Positions 1 to 9,039 of a DNA stretch of 22,286 bases are shown piece after piece. The position numbers and the translations under genes were made by a program. The stretch's first letter is position 1; each line of letters begins with the position of its first letter. Under the pieces are notes generated by a model. The model ran no database searches. It saw nothing but the letters and a program-made list of their open reading frames with translations, and was not told the origin of the DNA. The DNA is from Saccoglossus kowalevskii (lineage: Eukaryota > Hemichordata > Enteropneusta > Harrimaniidae). The stretch covers positions 203,123 through 225,408 of the forward strand of contig NW_003129359.1 in the NCBI RefSeq assembly GCF_000003605.2. Reading direction: 5' to 3'.

Positions 1-698
1 TTTCTTTGGTTTCTTTGTGAAATTGATAAATATCTGCAGACTTTAGGATGCTCGTTTGTACCTAAAGAACCACTCTTGTTCTCCCCAAGATTTCTCTAAG
101 TCAGAATAATACTTCTATGTAGCCACAATTGACTTCATTCCTTTATTTTTTTATAATGAAACACTGGGGGAGGAGTGTTTCCAGGGATGCCTGGGCTGAT
201 TTTATTAAAACTTGGTAAGAACATCACTTTTGATTGGTTACTGATCAATTTGTTTTGTGATTTGATAAAAACTTGTTGACTGGTGGCCATTTTGTTTTTG
301 TGTGTTCTCGACCATATCTTCAATGATTCCTGTCTAATTAAATTGGTATGAATACAAGGAATAATAGTATACATGTTCATCATATTGATTTGTTTCTCTA
401 TTTGATATTTGATATTTCAGCACCCAAAACAACAACATTTGAAATTTCTTATGCATGGCATGACTAATTTTATTTCTATAAGCATAACTGATTGTTAGGT
501 AATTATGTTGGTTCTACCATTCTTTAGACATACTTCGGCTGATCTTTCAGGAAAGTTGTCTTTACTTAGTTGGTAGCGTGTTATTGTGCCTGAAATACTC
601 TGTCAAAATTTACCTATAATATACATTTTGCATTGTTTGTATTTCACACAGTCACTGAAAACTGAACTGTTACTATGACAATGACTGGTTATTTGCAG
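1..698 (+). other. Presumed intron / 5' portion of the oxygenase gene, no exon recognised
   Basis: This AT-rich stretch precedes the first recognisable exon, which starts after a TTTGCAG acceptor at 698. The oxygenase family needs roughly 100 more N-terminal residues, so upstream exons must exist. I found no stretch here encoding the expected N-terminal motifs (the 'IPVIDF'-type start or the 'GFFYxxNHG' block). A possible acceptor near 419 opens a short frame that ends in a stop and resembles nothing I know. The region is probably intron, with the remaining exons outside the window. Confidence 0.55.
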
Positions 699-3616
699 AT
701 TAAATCCAGAGAAAAGACCCGGAGATTACAAGGAATTTTACAATTATGTTCCAAAAATCTATGCTTCTGAAACAGAGGTGAGTACTACCATAACATGTGT
801 GGGGGAAAATAGGATGTTTTTCAAGTTTAATTGCAGTCCTGTTAGTTTTTCTGCAGCACATAATTGTCTTATTTCAATATTTCAGGATCATTTATTACCA
901 GACATTGAATTGCCTGAATTTAAATCATCCATGTCATGTTTGTATCATAAATGCAGTGAACTCGGAAATCGAATCTTGGAAGTCATGGCTCGAGCATTAA
1001 AACTTGAAGTAAGTAAAAAAGAAGTGCCTGGTCGTCATGGCAATATGCTTGGTATCTCTCATTTTATGAATGCATTTATATTTTAATTAACCATCGAATG
1101 CCAAAGTCAACTTCAGGCGATCCACAAAATAGTTCCATTTATAGTCTGCTCTTTTCTTGCACAAAATTTTGAGCTAATTTCTAATTTTTGATCAAAATCT
1201 AAAAGTAATGTCACATTTTGTTTGTTTGCCTTAAAATTGAGATTGAATTCAGTGAAAATTACAGAAAATTTGAACAAATTTAACCAAATTGAGCAGGGAA
1301 AAATTTAGTGCTAAAACAGTTAGAACACAAATGCCGTATTTCCTACCGGTATATTAGAAATGAATCTTCAACAGAAGCGCACATAAACAAAACATTATCT
1401 TCAATATACTGGATCATTAAAATATACCCTATTTTGAGGATAGATCATTTACTCACACAAGCACACACTAAAGCAAAATAAAATATACTATTTGCTCAAT
1501 TTTTTTTGCAGGATCCTCTATTATTTGTTAAAGCACATCAAGGCATTGGTGGTTCAGACAATGATACGACAATAAGAGCAAACTGGTACCCACCCATCTC
1601 GGACAATGTCCAAATCAAACCTAACCAGATACGATGTGGAGAACACTCAGATTATGGGTCTATAACGCTTTTATTCCAAGATAACATTGAGGGACTTCAG
1701 GTGATCATGTTTGTAGCACATTCTTCTCTGCTTTCGTTTGTTCTCCATTAGTTCCATCGCAAAAATCGCACGGTTTCGCTAACGCCGACCATTTATAACT
1801 GGCCCACGAACAATGGCCTCGGGTGAATAAATGTTTCTTGGCTGGCTAAAATGCATTTGTTCACTCATACGCTCATTCATATTAAGTTCGTTCTACCACA
1901 ATCTTCTTTCGATAGAGAAGTTCTTGAACAAAAAATATCTTTTTAGCTAGCATGTTATTTTAGCTAATTTAGCTAATCTGTAATTTCGCTAATTCAAGAT
2001 GCAGCTAATTCAACAGTAAGTATATTCTCACAGGGAGATAGTCGACACTTTAGCTAAATTAAGGTTTTGTTGATTCATGCAAAGAGTCAAATCCACTAAA
2101 ATTGCATGCAGCTATTTCAACGTGTTCTACAGTAATATTATTCATTTATTTACATAAATTCTATCACATTTAATAAAATATCACTTTTTGTGAAATTATT
2201 TACAAGAAGGCTATGAAGTTATTATTATCAATCATGGCCTTATGATACCAAGTAGTTACAGCATACAAACTTGAAATATGAAGTACAAGGTGTTTATATG
2301 CTGTAATTATTGAGGGACCACATTTAACTAATTTTACCATGACTGCTGCATATTTGATAGTTTCAACCAATCAAATTGTTGCTGTGGTTACAATATAGTT
2401 TAATTTGTAATCAATTTGTTGTATATTTTGAGTTGTCAGTACTTTGATCTCATATACTAATTCGAGGCAGTCATGGTGAAAAAAAATAGTAACTTTGTTA
2501 AAAAGTTTTAAAGTTCTGTAAATTGCATAGATTTTGGCTTGCTCTTCTGAAAATTGAACATTGTACGAAAAATATGATACAGGGTATATATTGTCACAGT
2601 TCATGATAAAAATCCCAAAATAATTTCAATAGCGAGAAGATCTCAAAAAGACCGCAAAGAATGAATGAATGAGTTTGAAGGATGATAATGAATGAGTTGA
2701 TCTATTTCTCCAGGTTCAATGTCAAGATGGCAGTTTTGTTGATGTTCCACCTATAGAGGGCAGTATAGTTATGAATGTAGCAGACATTATGCAAAGATGG
2801 ACAGCTGATAAATTCATTTCTACTGTAAGTTCCACTCAACTACAGTAAAATTCACGAAAACATGAATAACAAATATTACCCTATTTTCTCCATGGTTGTT
2901 CCACCTAACAATATAGAGGGGAAACATTATTCGTTCAGGCAGTGGATTTCAGACCTGATTTTGATCTTTATCGTGTGATTACAAACTTCTTCAGCGTACT
3001 AGGCTATAACTGTGGAGTCAATGCAAAGCTACTTGCAAGATTGTCCCTGATTGGCTACTCAACCCAAGCGTTTTACAATCAGACCAATCAGAGAGCAGCT
3101 TGTAACTGTGTAATATAACCAGTGTAGTATTCAAGTAGAAACTTGAGTGCATGTCCAACTACATGTATAACTCTCAGTTAAAGCGGGGGAGTCGTCACCT
3201 GCGCATGTGTCAGATGGCCATAGCGTGTCATTGTTTACAAACAAGCATCTACCCATGAGTCTTTGCGTTTTTTAGCGTGTATTGTTATCGTCGCTTGGGA
3301 CTCAATTCCCGCACGTGCGCAGGTGATGACCCCTCCGCTTTAATCAAGCTGCTATTGATTCTACTTGTTGGAAAAAACAATTCTAGGCTTGTCAGTTTTG
3401 TTGTATTATTAATTTTCTCTTCTTATTTTCTAGATCCATCGAGTTATAATGCCAAAGACAGAAGAGTTGAAGCGATCACATCGCCAATCTCTGGCCTACT
3501 TCTCACATCCGGATAATTCATTTGTTGTCAAGTGTGTTGATGGTAGTGACAAGTATCCACCAATCACAAATGATGTTTACCTTAAACAGAGATTTAACGC
3601 AACATACAAGTATTGA
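699..3616 (+). CDS. Isopenicillin-N-synthase-like 2-oxoglutarate/Fe(II) oxygenase, 3' five exons (5' partial)
   Basis: Five exons, read directly, join in frame: 699-777, 886-1008, 1512-1700, 2714-2824 and 3434-3616 (TGA at 3614-3616). The first begins with one base of a split codon; all later junctions are phase 0, with GT donors and AG acceptors. The 227 visible residues run from LNPEKRPGDYKE to RFNATYKY. The double-stranded beta-helix core is clear: GEHSDYGS gives the first His and the Asp iron ligands (codons 1644-1646 and 1650-1652), IHRV gives the distal His (3437-3439), and RQSLAYF carries the Arg-x-Ser that binds the 2OG carboxylate. YPPITNDVYLKQRFNATY is a typical C-terminal end. Full-length members have about 330-350 residues, so about one third is missing upstream. 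Such enzymes couple 2OG decarboxylation to oxidation of an unknown substrate, probably in the cytosol; I cannot infer the substrate. The fourth intron holds a MITE. The first AATAAA downstream is at 4256-4261, so the 40-bp minisatellite may lie in the 3' UTR. No stops or frameshifts interrupt the exons. Confidence 0.93.
1701..2713 (+). other. Third visible intron of the oxygenase gene, no gene inside
   Basis: This 1013-bp intron has a weaker donor (CAG|GTGATC) and a good acceptor (TTTCTCCAG). Around 1944-2060 it contains several irregular GCTAATT-type repeats (TTAGCTAATTTAGCTAATC and variants), which look like a decayed simple or transposon-derived repeat. The open frame on the minus strand at 2371-2604 resembles nothing I recognise and is probably chance. 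Confidence 0.6.
2978..3106. repeat. Imperfect fold-back, possible decayed MITE, in the last intron
   Basis: Outer arms at 2979-2990 (TTACAAACTTCT) and 3094-3105 (AGCAGCTTGTAA) pair in about 10 of 12 positions. Inner arms CTGATTGG (3047-3054) and CCAATCAG (3084-3091) pair perfectly. The nested arrangement suggests an old palindromic MITE, but I see no target-site duplication. It sits about 70 bp before the clearer TTAA element in the same intron. Confidence 0.35.
3178..3343. mobile_element. 166-bp MITE with 32-bp inverted ends flanked by TTAA (piggyBac-like)
   Basis: The left end, starting TTAAAGCGGGGGAGTC at 3178, and the reverse complement of the right end, starting TTAAAGCGGAGGGGTC, match at 28 of 32 positions including the TTAA. 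TTAA at 3178-3181 and 3340-3343 can be read as the target-site duplication, which is the signature of piggyBac-type transposition. The 100-bp interior has no coding capacity, so the element is non-autonomous. It lies in the last intron of the oxygenase gene and leaves both splice sites intact. It is related to the element at 8274-8406 (same TTAA-AGCG start, similar GTCGCT..GAGTCCC-like interior). It is locally CpG-rich within CpG-poor surroundings, suggesting recent arrival. Confidence 0.75.
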
Positions 3617-3629
3617 TGTCTGTATAACA

Positions 3630-4005
3630 GTTGACCATATTTGGGCATCCTTGAATAATTTCTGTCACTGTTGACTATATTTAGGCATCCATAAATAATT
3701 TCTGTAATCTTTGTCCATATTTAGGTATCCATGAATAATTTCTGTAACTGTTGTCCATATTTGGCTTCCATGAATATTTTCTGTAATTTTGCCAATATTT
3801 AGGCATCCATGAATAATTTATGTAATTTTTGACCATATTTGGGCATCCATGAATAATTTCTGGAACTGTTGACCATTTTTGGGGTATCCATGAATAATTT
3901 CTGTAACTGTTGTCCATATTTGGCTTCCATGAATATTTTCTGTAATTTTGACTATATTTAGGCATTCATGAATAATTTATTTAACTGTATTGACTATATT
4001 TGACT
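3630..4005. repeat. Minisatellite, about 9 copies of a ~40-bp unit with a 159-bp higher-order period
   Basis: The unit is approximately GTTGACCATATTTGGGCATC followed by CATGAATAATTTCTGTAACT. Copies begin near 3630 and decay after about 3990. A variant unit (TGTCCATATTTGGCTTCCAT, with ATATTTTC instead of ATAATTTC) occurs at 3750 and again at 3909, together with its neighbours, giving a four-unit higher-order repeat of 159 bp. The array starts 14 bp after the oxygenase stop codon, so it is probably 3' UTR or immediate 3' flank. The minus-strand open frame of tyrosine- and tryptophan-rich repeats across it (3681-3965) is a by-product of the repeat, not a gene. Confidence 0.92.
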
Positions 4006-4121
4006 ACATTATGATAAATGTTTTGGATTTCCCCTAAGAACCTCATTTTATAAGGTTCAATGATAATTCAAGGCATGTGACAATGGATGTTAATATACCA
4101 GTACTTCAACAAACAAGTTGG

Positions 4122-4186
4122 ACACAAAACCATTACCCCCAAAAAATTACAAATCAACATGCATGTATTTATTAGCACTCAGAAGA
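4122..4186 (+). repeat. Dispersed repeat, uninterrupted copy (empty site of the 7.4-kb MITE)
   Basis: The sequence ACAAAACCATTA directly followed by CCCCC and then CAACATGCATGTATTTATT and AGCACTCAGAA matches 7354-7365 plus 7557-7615. In the second copy a 191-bp inverted-repeat element separates the two halves. Here a single TTA (4133-4135) stands where the other copy has TTA on both sides of the insertion. The repeat family itself is not recognised. Confidence 0.7.
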
Positions 4187-4617
4187 AGATGCAAATTATG
4201 TTTAACCTCAAATTTCATTCTCACAGAATCCCTACCATGGGGTTTACAAGAAGATAATAAACTCACCTCAGCAAGAAAAAACTATTCGATGTATTTTCCA
4301 TATTATATAATACAATATTTTACTATATCAAATAAATATTACATATTATTATACATCTGACACTGTAACGCCATAAATTACCGCATGTTCTATTTTGCAG
4401 TATTGCACAGATTATTTTTGTCCTACCATATTAGGAAATGCGAATTCCATATATGGAACGATTATGCACATAAGCATCCTCTCTAATAATAAAAACAAAC
4501 ATGACAGCCCCCAGGTTTTGACCGGACCCCATACAAAAAAGTTCACTCCATCTGTTCAAAACCTTTTTGTATTTTGGCATTCCTATGATGCATGATGTAT
4601 CTTTGAGAGAAAAAGAT
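4187..4617. other. Gene-free AT-rich intergenic sequence
   Basis: I see no exon-like coding segment here. An AATAAA at 4256-4261 is the first canonical poly(A) signal downstream of the oxygenase stop codon, about 640 bp away, and could end its transcript. Short open frames at 4118-4360 and 4395-4595 have no recognisable similarity and are probably chance. Confidence 0.5.
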
Positions 4618-4777
4618 GTATAATAATTAATAAGGTTATTACGAGGATATCGAAAAGTATGAACTCAGACAGTACATGACTGCATCGTTCTCCGCTGCGT
4701 GTTGGTCGATACTCCCGCTGTACTGTCTTTATGCATACTTTTCGGTTCCCTCGCAATAACCTTTTTATTATTTTATA
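4618..4777. mobile_element. Fold-back (long inverted repeat) MITE-like element, ~160 bp
   Basis: The left arm (about 4618-4676, containing AAGGTTATTACGAGG and CGAAAAGTATG, then GACAGTACA) is mirrored by the right arm (about 4719-4777, containing TGTACTGTC, CATACTTTTCGG and CCTCGCAATAACCTT). About 50 bp pair on each side with a few mismatches and small gaps, leaving a loop of roughly 42 bp. It has no coding capacity, although a minus-strand open frame (4583-4819) happens to cross it. Near-palindromic elements of this size are usually non-autonomous DNA transposons. The exact ends and target-site duplication are blurred by AT-rich flanks, so I cannot assign a superfamily. Confidence 0.78.
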
Positions 4778-5176
4778 GCAGTGTACCAGTGCCATGAATA
4801 CAGTTTTGTTATTGGACAATACCCTAATTTATATGGGACGCTAGAATTTATGCTGCAGCTTTGTGTATTTGAAATGATAAAAGACTAACTCCAGGGCCCA
4901 ATAAATATGTCACAAATTGTGAAATATCTAGATAGCACACTCTGGACCTGGACACAACCCTGTGGTCATTTTAAGTGGTTTAATGTACAACATCTGAATA
5001 TAGCATACATGCTATGCTTTCAGTTTACATTTTGACAATAGCCGTTAAAATTGGCATTAGTGATACAGGAAAATTAATGTTTTATTAAAAATAAAGATTG
5101 ATAGTTATAGTTATTGCCACTTTATCAAGTCACTTAAATTGGTTTCACTTGTACGGTTACATTAAATTAAATGACA
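4778..5176. other. Gene-free AT-rich spacer between two mobile elements
   Basis: No coding segment, RNA gene or clear repeat is visible between the fold-back element and the TTAA-flanked element. Base composition is AT-rich and CpG is almost absent. Confidence 0.5.
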
Positions 5177-6742
5177 TTAAAGTGCCTGTGAAATGGCTGC
5201 TATTTTCACGCCTAAAATTATCCATTGATACATAAATATTATTAATTTTCATGTTTCTAAGCATGAATTAATTTTTTAAGTGAAAAAATGTGTTGTAAAC
5301 TCAGTTTATGGCAACTTTATTTTTGTGTATTTTAAAACGAGGCTCCTCGTTAGCTTCTCATTTGCATACAGAAATTTCCCTTGTGACGTCAGAAGGGGAA
5401 GTCGCATGGCAGCTTGCATTACCGATACGTGTAAATAAGGCATATTTCTTGTGCAGTTTTCTCGTCTTTGACGTCGTCGAGGAAGAATGGACCATAATTA
5501 ACACATAGTATCAATTTTTGTTGCATGGGGTTGAGTTAGATGCAAAAATATGTCCATTCGGGTGTAGCTGGTCACCGTGATCGTCACCGACACCGACGCA
5601 CGTTTGTACACTGTCGCTGGACAAAATAGAATTTGACGTTGGAATTATCTCGTTATTTAGCAGGTTACTAGGCACGTCACTACACTGTTTTATTAAAACT
5701 TTCAAAATCAAAATAAAAGAGAACATATTTTGACATTAGACTATAGTGATCACTATAAAATAATTAAAAAATCGACAAATCACAGTTGCTAAATAAATGA
5801 CAGTCGCGTGGAAATAAATTGACATTTTGTTGAAGTAGGTGAACACGTCGGGTCACAGCGAGGGCAAGTGCGTTAAAAGCGGCGTTTAATTGGATAACAA
5901 AAATAATCATGATCGACACACATACAGATAAATTCAGAGTGGATTCGAGTTAGCGTGATCCATGGCGTGATTGTCTTAATTATAACATCTTATTAAAACT
6001 TTATTTGGTGGAAACACATTGACCAAGCCCGGATTCTTATTTCATAAATTATGACCCAGATCAAGCTGCAAGCATGGAGGTAAAAAAAAGAACAGAGGTG
6101 TGAATTCGACATTCAACACCAATCACCAAACAATTCAGAAACTTTTAGCCATCGAAAATGAAAACAATTAGCAGTGTGTAAGGGCTGTGTAATTTCCTGT
6201 TAGTCGGACGCTTCGTTTTCGTGTCACTGTCAAAATTATTGCTACCTTTTACTTAACAGGGACTAAATGGTCTCTATAAAAACTGATTTGAAACACTTGC
6301 CGGACGTCTCCCTCTCTTCTGAAATCCGCCTCAGTGATCATGGGCTGGTCCGGAATCTATTTCTTTCAAAAGTGTTGCGCCAGGTTTACGTTGTCGGCGT
6401 TTTTCTTTAAACCTAGTCGCTTTTTTTCATGGTGAGGACAGTTTTTCCAAAAATGTATGTATATCGTTTAAAAGTATACTGAATGACCAGTGTTATTACG
6501 GCTCAGGGGTATGACTTCCTCTCACATTTTGTCATATGGTGGCGCACTTTCGGCGAGAGTCGGAAATCCAGAAACAGTCGACCGTTTCACGATAGGTGGG
6601 CGTGGCTACAACACGAGAAATATCCCAAATTTACTTGGATACGAGTAATCATTTTCAGCAAAAAAATCAATAACTGCCCATTTTAGTGGGATACAGATCT
6701 AAAATGGGAAACGTGAGGGTGGGCATTGCACAGGCACTTTAA
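5177..6742. mobile_element. 1.57-kb non-autonomous DNA transposon, TTAA-flanked with inverted ends
   Basis: A perfect 15-bp inverted match joins 5176-5190 (ATTAAAGTGCCTGTG) to 6729-6743 (CACAGGCACTTTAAT). Treating TTAA at 5177-5180 and 6739-6742 as target-site duplications leaves 10-bp terminal inverted repeats AGTGCCTGTG, the pattern of piggyBac-type elements. Because TTAA is palindromic, it could equally be part of a longer inverted repeat, so the superfamily is inferred. A subterminal hairpin (CCCATTTTAG at 6677-6686 with CTAAAATGGG at 6699-6708) lies just inside the right end. The longest open frames inside (for example 5308-5508 plus and 5511-5726 minus) show no transposase features. The element is richer in CpG than the flanking DNA. 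Confidence 0.65.
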
Positions 6743-7353
6743 TTCTTATATTCTCCGTAGACGAGTTTAAAGTTACAGCATCATCTGGAGGTTTCAGTGC
6801 TAGATTTATAGCTCTCCTAGTTTTCCTGGTTCCTGGCATACTAATGAGCTAATTTACATATGACTGGTAAGCAGCAAAATTAGAATCCCAAGAAAATATT
6901 CATTTCTGGAGGTCAACTTAAACACATTAATGATTTTCCATATTGTTTTGGAAAAGAAAATGATTAAGGCATGTGACCCTCTGGAAATTATGGCTATTTG
7001 TTTAAAATTAATTGAAAAATTGTAGAAATATTGCACCAAAATAATCATGTGATAAATGATGGTGTTCAAAACAAGACCAACAATATTATCACAGAACACA
7101 ACCCATTCCCTTCATTTGCATAAGTATTTTTAAGTTATAAGTAGTGACAAATTTGAAATCATGAGGTGGGGGGGGGGTGGAAGATTTGTTGCAAACTAGA
7201 CTTGGACAAAATACAATTGTTGAACAAAAATTGAACAAAATGTTGGTACTTTCAAGGAAACTTAGAATGTGCCAATAGGAAAATATAAAAAAAATGGTCA
7301 GTTTTCTAGCCATCCCCATAATTTTAAATGGCTGAACCCTAATTCAAATGGAA
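6743..7353. other. Gene-free intergenic sequence
   Basis: No exon, RNA gene or clear transposon end was recognised. A G-run at 7168-7176 is followed by GTGG. Two overlapping minus-strand open frames (6854-7099 and 7089-7319) have AT-driven composition and no known similarity. Confidence 0.5.
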
Positions 7354-7616
7354 ACAAAACCATTAGACCAAAAAAAACAACTTATGTTGCCCTCAAGTCG
7401 GTAAATTAAAAAAATTGGGTCGATCAGTCAGATTTGTTTCCGTGAAAACTAAGGGTATTTTAAATAGCCGAGGTATATGGAAAAAAAAACACGCGACCCG
7501 TTGTTACATATTTTTCGATCGATCGCTGAGGGCAACAAAACAATTTTTTTTTGGCCTTACCCCCCTCTCAAAATTGCAATCCAACATGCATGTATTATTT
7601 AGCACTCAGAAACACG
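7354..7616 (+). repeat. Dispersed repeat interrupted by a nested MITE
   Basis: The outer parts (7354-7365 and 7557-7615) match the uninterrupted copy at 4122-4186, including CAACATGCATGTATT and AGCACTCAGAA. The two halves are separated by the element at 7366-7556. This is the filled site. Confidence 0.68.
7363..7559. mobile_element. 191-bp PIF/Harbinger-like MITE with TTA target-site duplication
   Basis: The element 7366-7556 starts GACCAAAAAAAACAAC and ends with the inverted equivalent TTTTTTTTGGCC. Further inside, GTTGCCCTCA (7387-7396 region) pairs with TGAGGGCAAC (7527-7536), so the inverted arms extend about 30 bp with mismatches. TTA flanks both sides (7363-7365 and 7557-7559), while the related empty copy at 4133-4135 has one TTA. 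A 3-bp TTA/TAA duplication with short inverted ends is typical of PIF/Harbinger MITEs. The interior carries no transposase; the short plus frame at 7415-7621 across it is not a gene. Confidence 0.72.
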
Positions 7617-8273
7617 CCTAAATATGGAATAACATTTTCAAAAGATGTTGTTGTACACTGCACTCATGTATAAACATGAGGGTAAATGGTTTGTTGAGTG
7701 GACAGTATAAGCCTGAATCTCTGGCTACTATTTAGTGTCTGAGCCTGAATTGATCTAATTGATGGAAAAGAATAACTCAGCTGTGTGATCCCTGTGATAT
7801 AATATGTTATTTTTTATATATCGATTTGGGTTCTTTAAAATACCACTTAGAATTCTAAGGCTTGTAGGTTGCCCTGATTAGGATAATACCACTATTGACA
7901 CTGACACAGTATTCTGAAATCTAAAGTACTGTAAACACATTAAATATTTGCTGGTTTACAATTGTGTCAATAAGTACAATCCCTTAAATTAATACCACAT
8001 GAACATGTACAATAACAATAGAAATAATTATTTTCCTGCCAAGTTTACGAACTTAATATCAGTGATATTGCTCAAAACATCAAAATCATGAAATTAAATG
8101 CAAGTGAACAACATCAAAAAAAAACAAAAAAAACTTCTACTTCGCCTTAATTGGTTTTTGAATGGCCACTGTAGTATTGTACTGGTAGGACTCAATGCGA
8201 TGGTAATGTAATAAACTTTCCATGAAAACAAGGTCTGGTATTACTATTATTCGTTCGCTTATTTGTCATTTAT
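7617..8273. other. Gene-free AT-rich intergenic sequence
   Basis: No coding exon or RNA gene was seen. There is a poly-A-rich tract at about 8116-8133. CpG is nearly absent up to about 8250. Confidence 0.5.
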
Positions 8274-8406
8274 TTAAAGCGTGGTGTTCGTCGCGCAGCG
8301 CGTGTTCGAATTTCATGTAAATAAACAATGTATTTTACACGCGTTGTATACGTCGCTATGAGTCCCATATCGAACAGGACGCGGCACGACGACTGCCGTC
8401 CTTTAA
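8274..8406. mobile_element. 133-bp TTAA-flanked MITE, sister of the intronic element
   Basis: TTAA at 8274-8277 and 8403-8406 flank inverted ends. The left end (AAGCGTGGTGTTCGTCGCGC) and the reverse complement of the right end (AAGGACGGCAGTCGTCGTGC) agree at roughly 70% over about 36 bp. The interior shares CGTCGCTatGAGTCCC with CGTCGCTTGGGACTC of the element at 3178-3343, and both carry a TTGTTTAC/ATAAACAA motif. The two are therefore probably members of one family. It is non-coding and forms a CpG-rich patch in CpG-poor sequence. Confidence 0.6.
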
Positions 8407-9039
8407 TGGAACCTTTTTTCTCAGCAAAATATTCAGCATTTGTAATGTTTTTAAATTTTCCTTATTTTACTGGTTAGTCACACCTTCCTTAAATAAAAGT
8501 TTGAAATAGTATGCCATTTCTTGCCAAATTTATTTTGAATATAAATGAAATTTCATTCGCCGGTACTTATGCGACCTCAAGCTTGTATTTACAGTATATG
8601 AATAGCGCCGCTGCAGGTGGGTATTAATTTCAATGAACACATTCAACACTAGAGGGCGTTGTCCTGTGACGAGATACTATATAAATTACATTTGTATAGG
8701 TTTAATTGCTGGTCAGCGTTGATAACAAAATATTTTATTTTGATTTAGATTCGTACAATTTTTATTTGGTTGCACAGCTCATCACTACACCTGATTTTTC
8801 GGACACTGCCTGGTTTGAATTTACCGTTTCCTTAATGACGATCGAGCATGGGCCTAGAAATAATTATATTTTACTTCTAAATTGCTTAAACTGCAAAATT
8901 TCAAGACTTCATTATCATAAAGTTCGAACAGCATTTTCTGAACAACTCGGCTAAAACTTGTGTAATCGTCTGCTCTAAATTGATGGATATGTTCAATAAT
9001 AATACTCTTCTCTTTGAAGATGTATATAGAGACCAGCTC
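8407..9039. other. Gene-free intergenic sequence before the large minisatellite
   Basis: A plus-strand open frame (8706-8954) is present but has no recognisable similarity, no convincing splice context and AT-driven codons. No RNA gene or transposon ends were identified. Confidence 0.45.

Noticed and set aside
778-1086. Plus-strand frame running through an intron into an oxygenase exon
   Set aside because: Its ATG-containing part begins at the splice donor, and the true exon (886-1008) within it is bounded by good splice sites. It is intron read-through, not a separate protein.
3681-3965. Minus-strand frame encoding Tyr/Trp-rich repeats (YRNYSWIPKYGQ-like)
   Set aside because: It is an exact reflection of the 40-bp minisatellite, whose unit length near a multiple of three keeps the frame open by chance. 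There is no signal peptide and no splice context.
4583-4819. Minus-strand frame across the fold-back element
   Set aside because: It spans both arms of a non-coding inverted repeat and has no similarity to known proteins.
8310-8325. GTTCGAATTTC as a tRNA B-box
   Set aside because: The match to the GGTTCGANTCC consensus is imperfect, there is no A-box at the right distance and no cloverleaf can be drawn; it lies inside a MITE.
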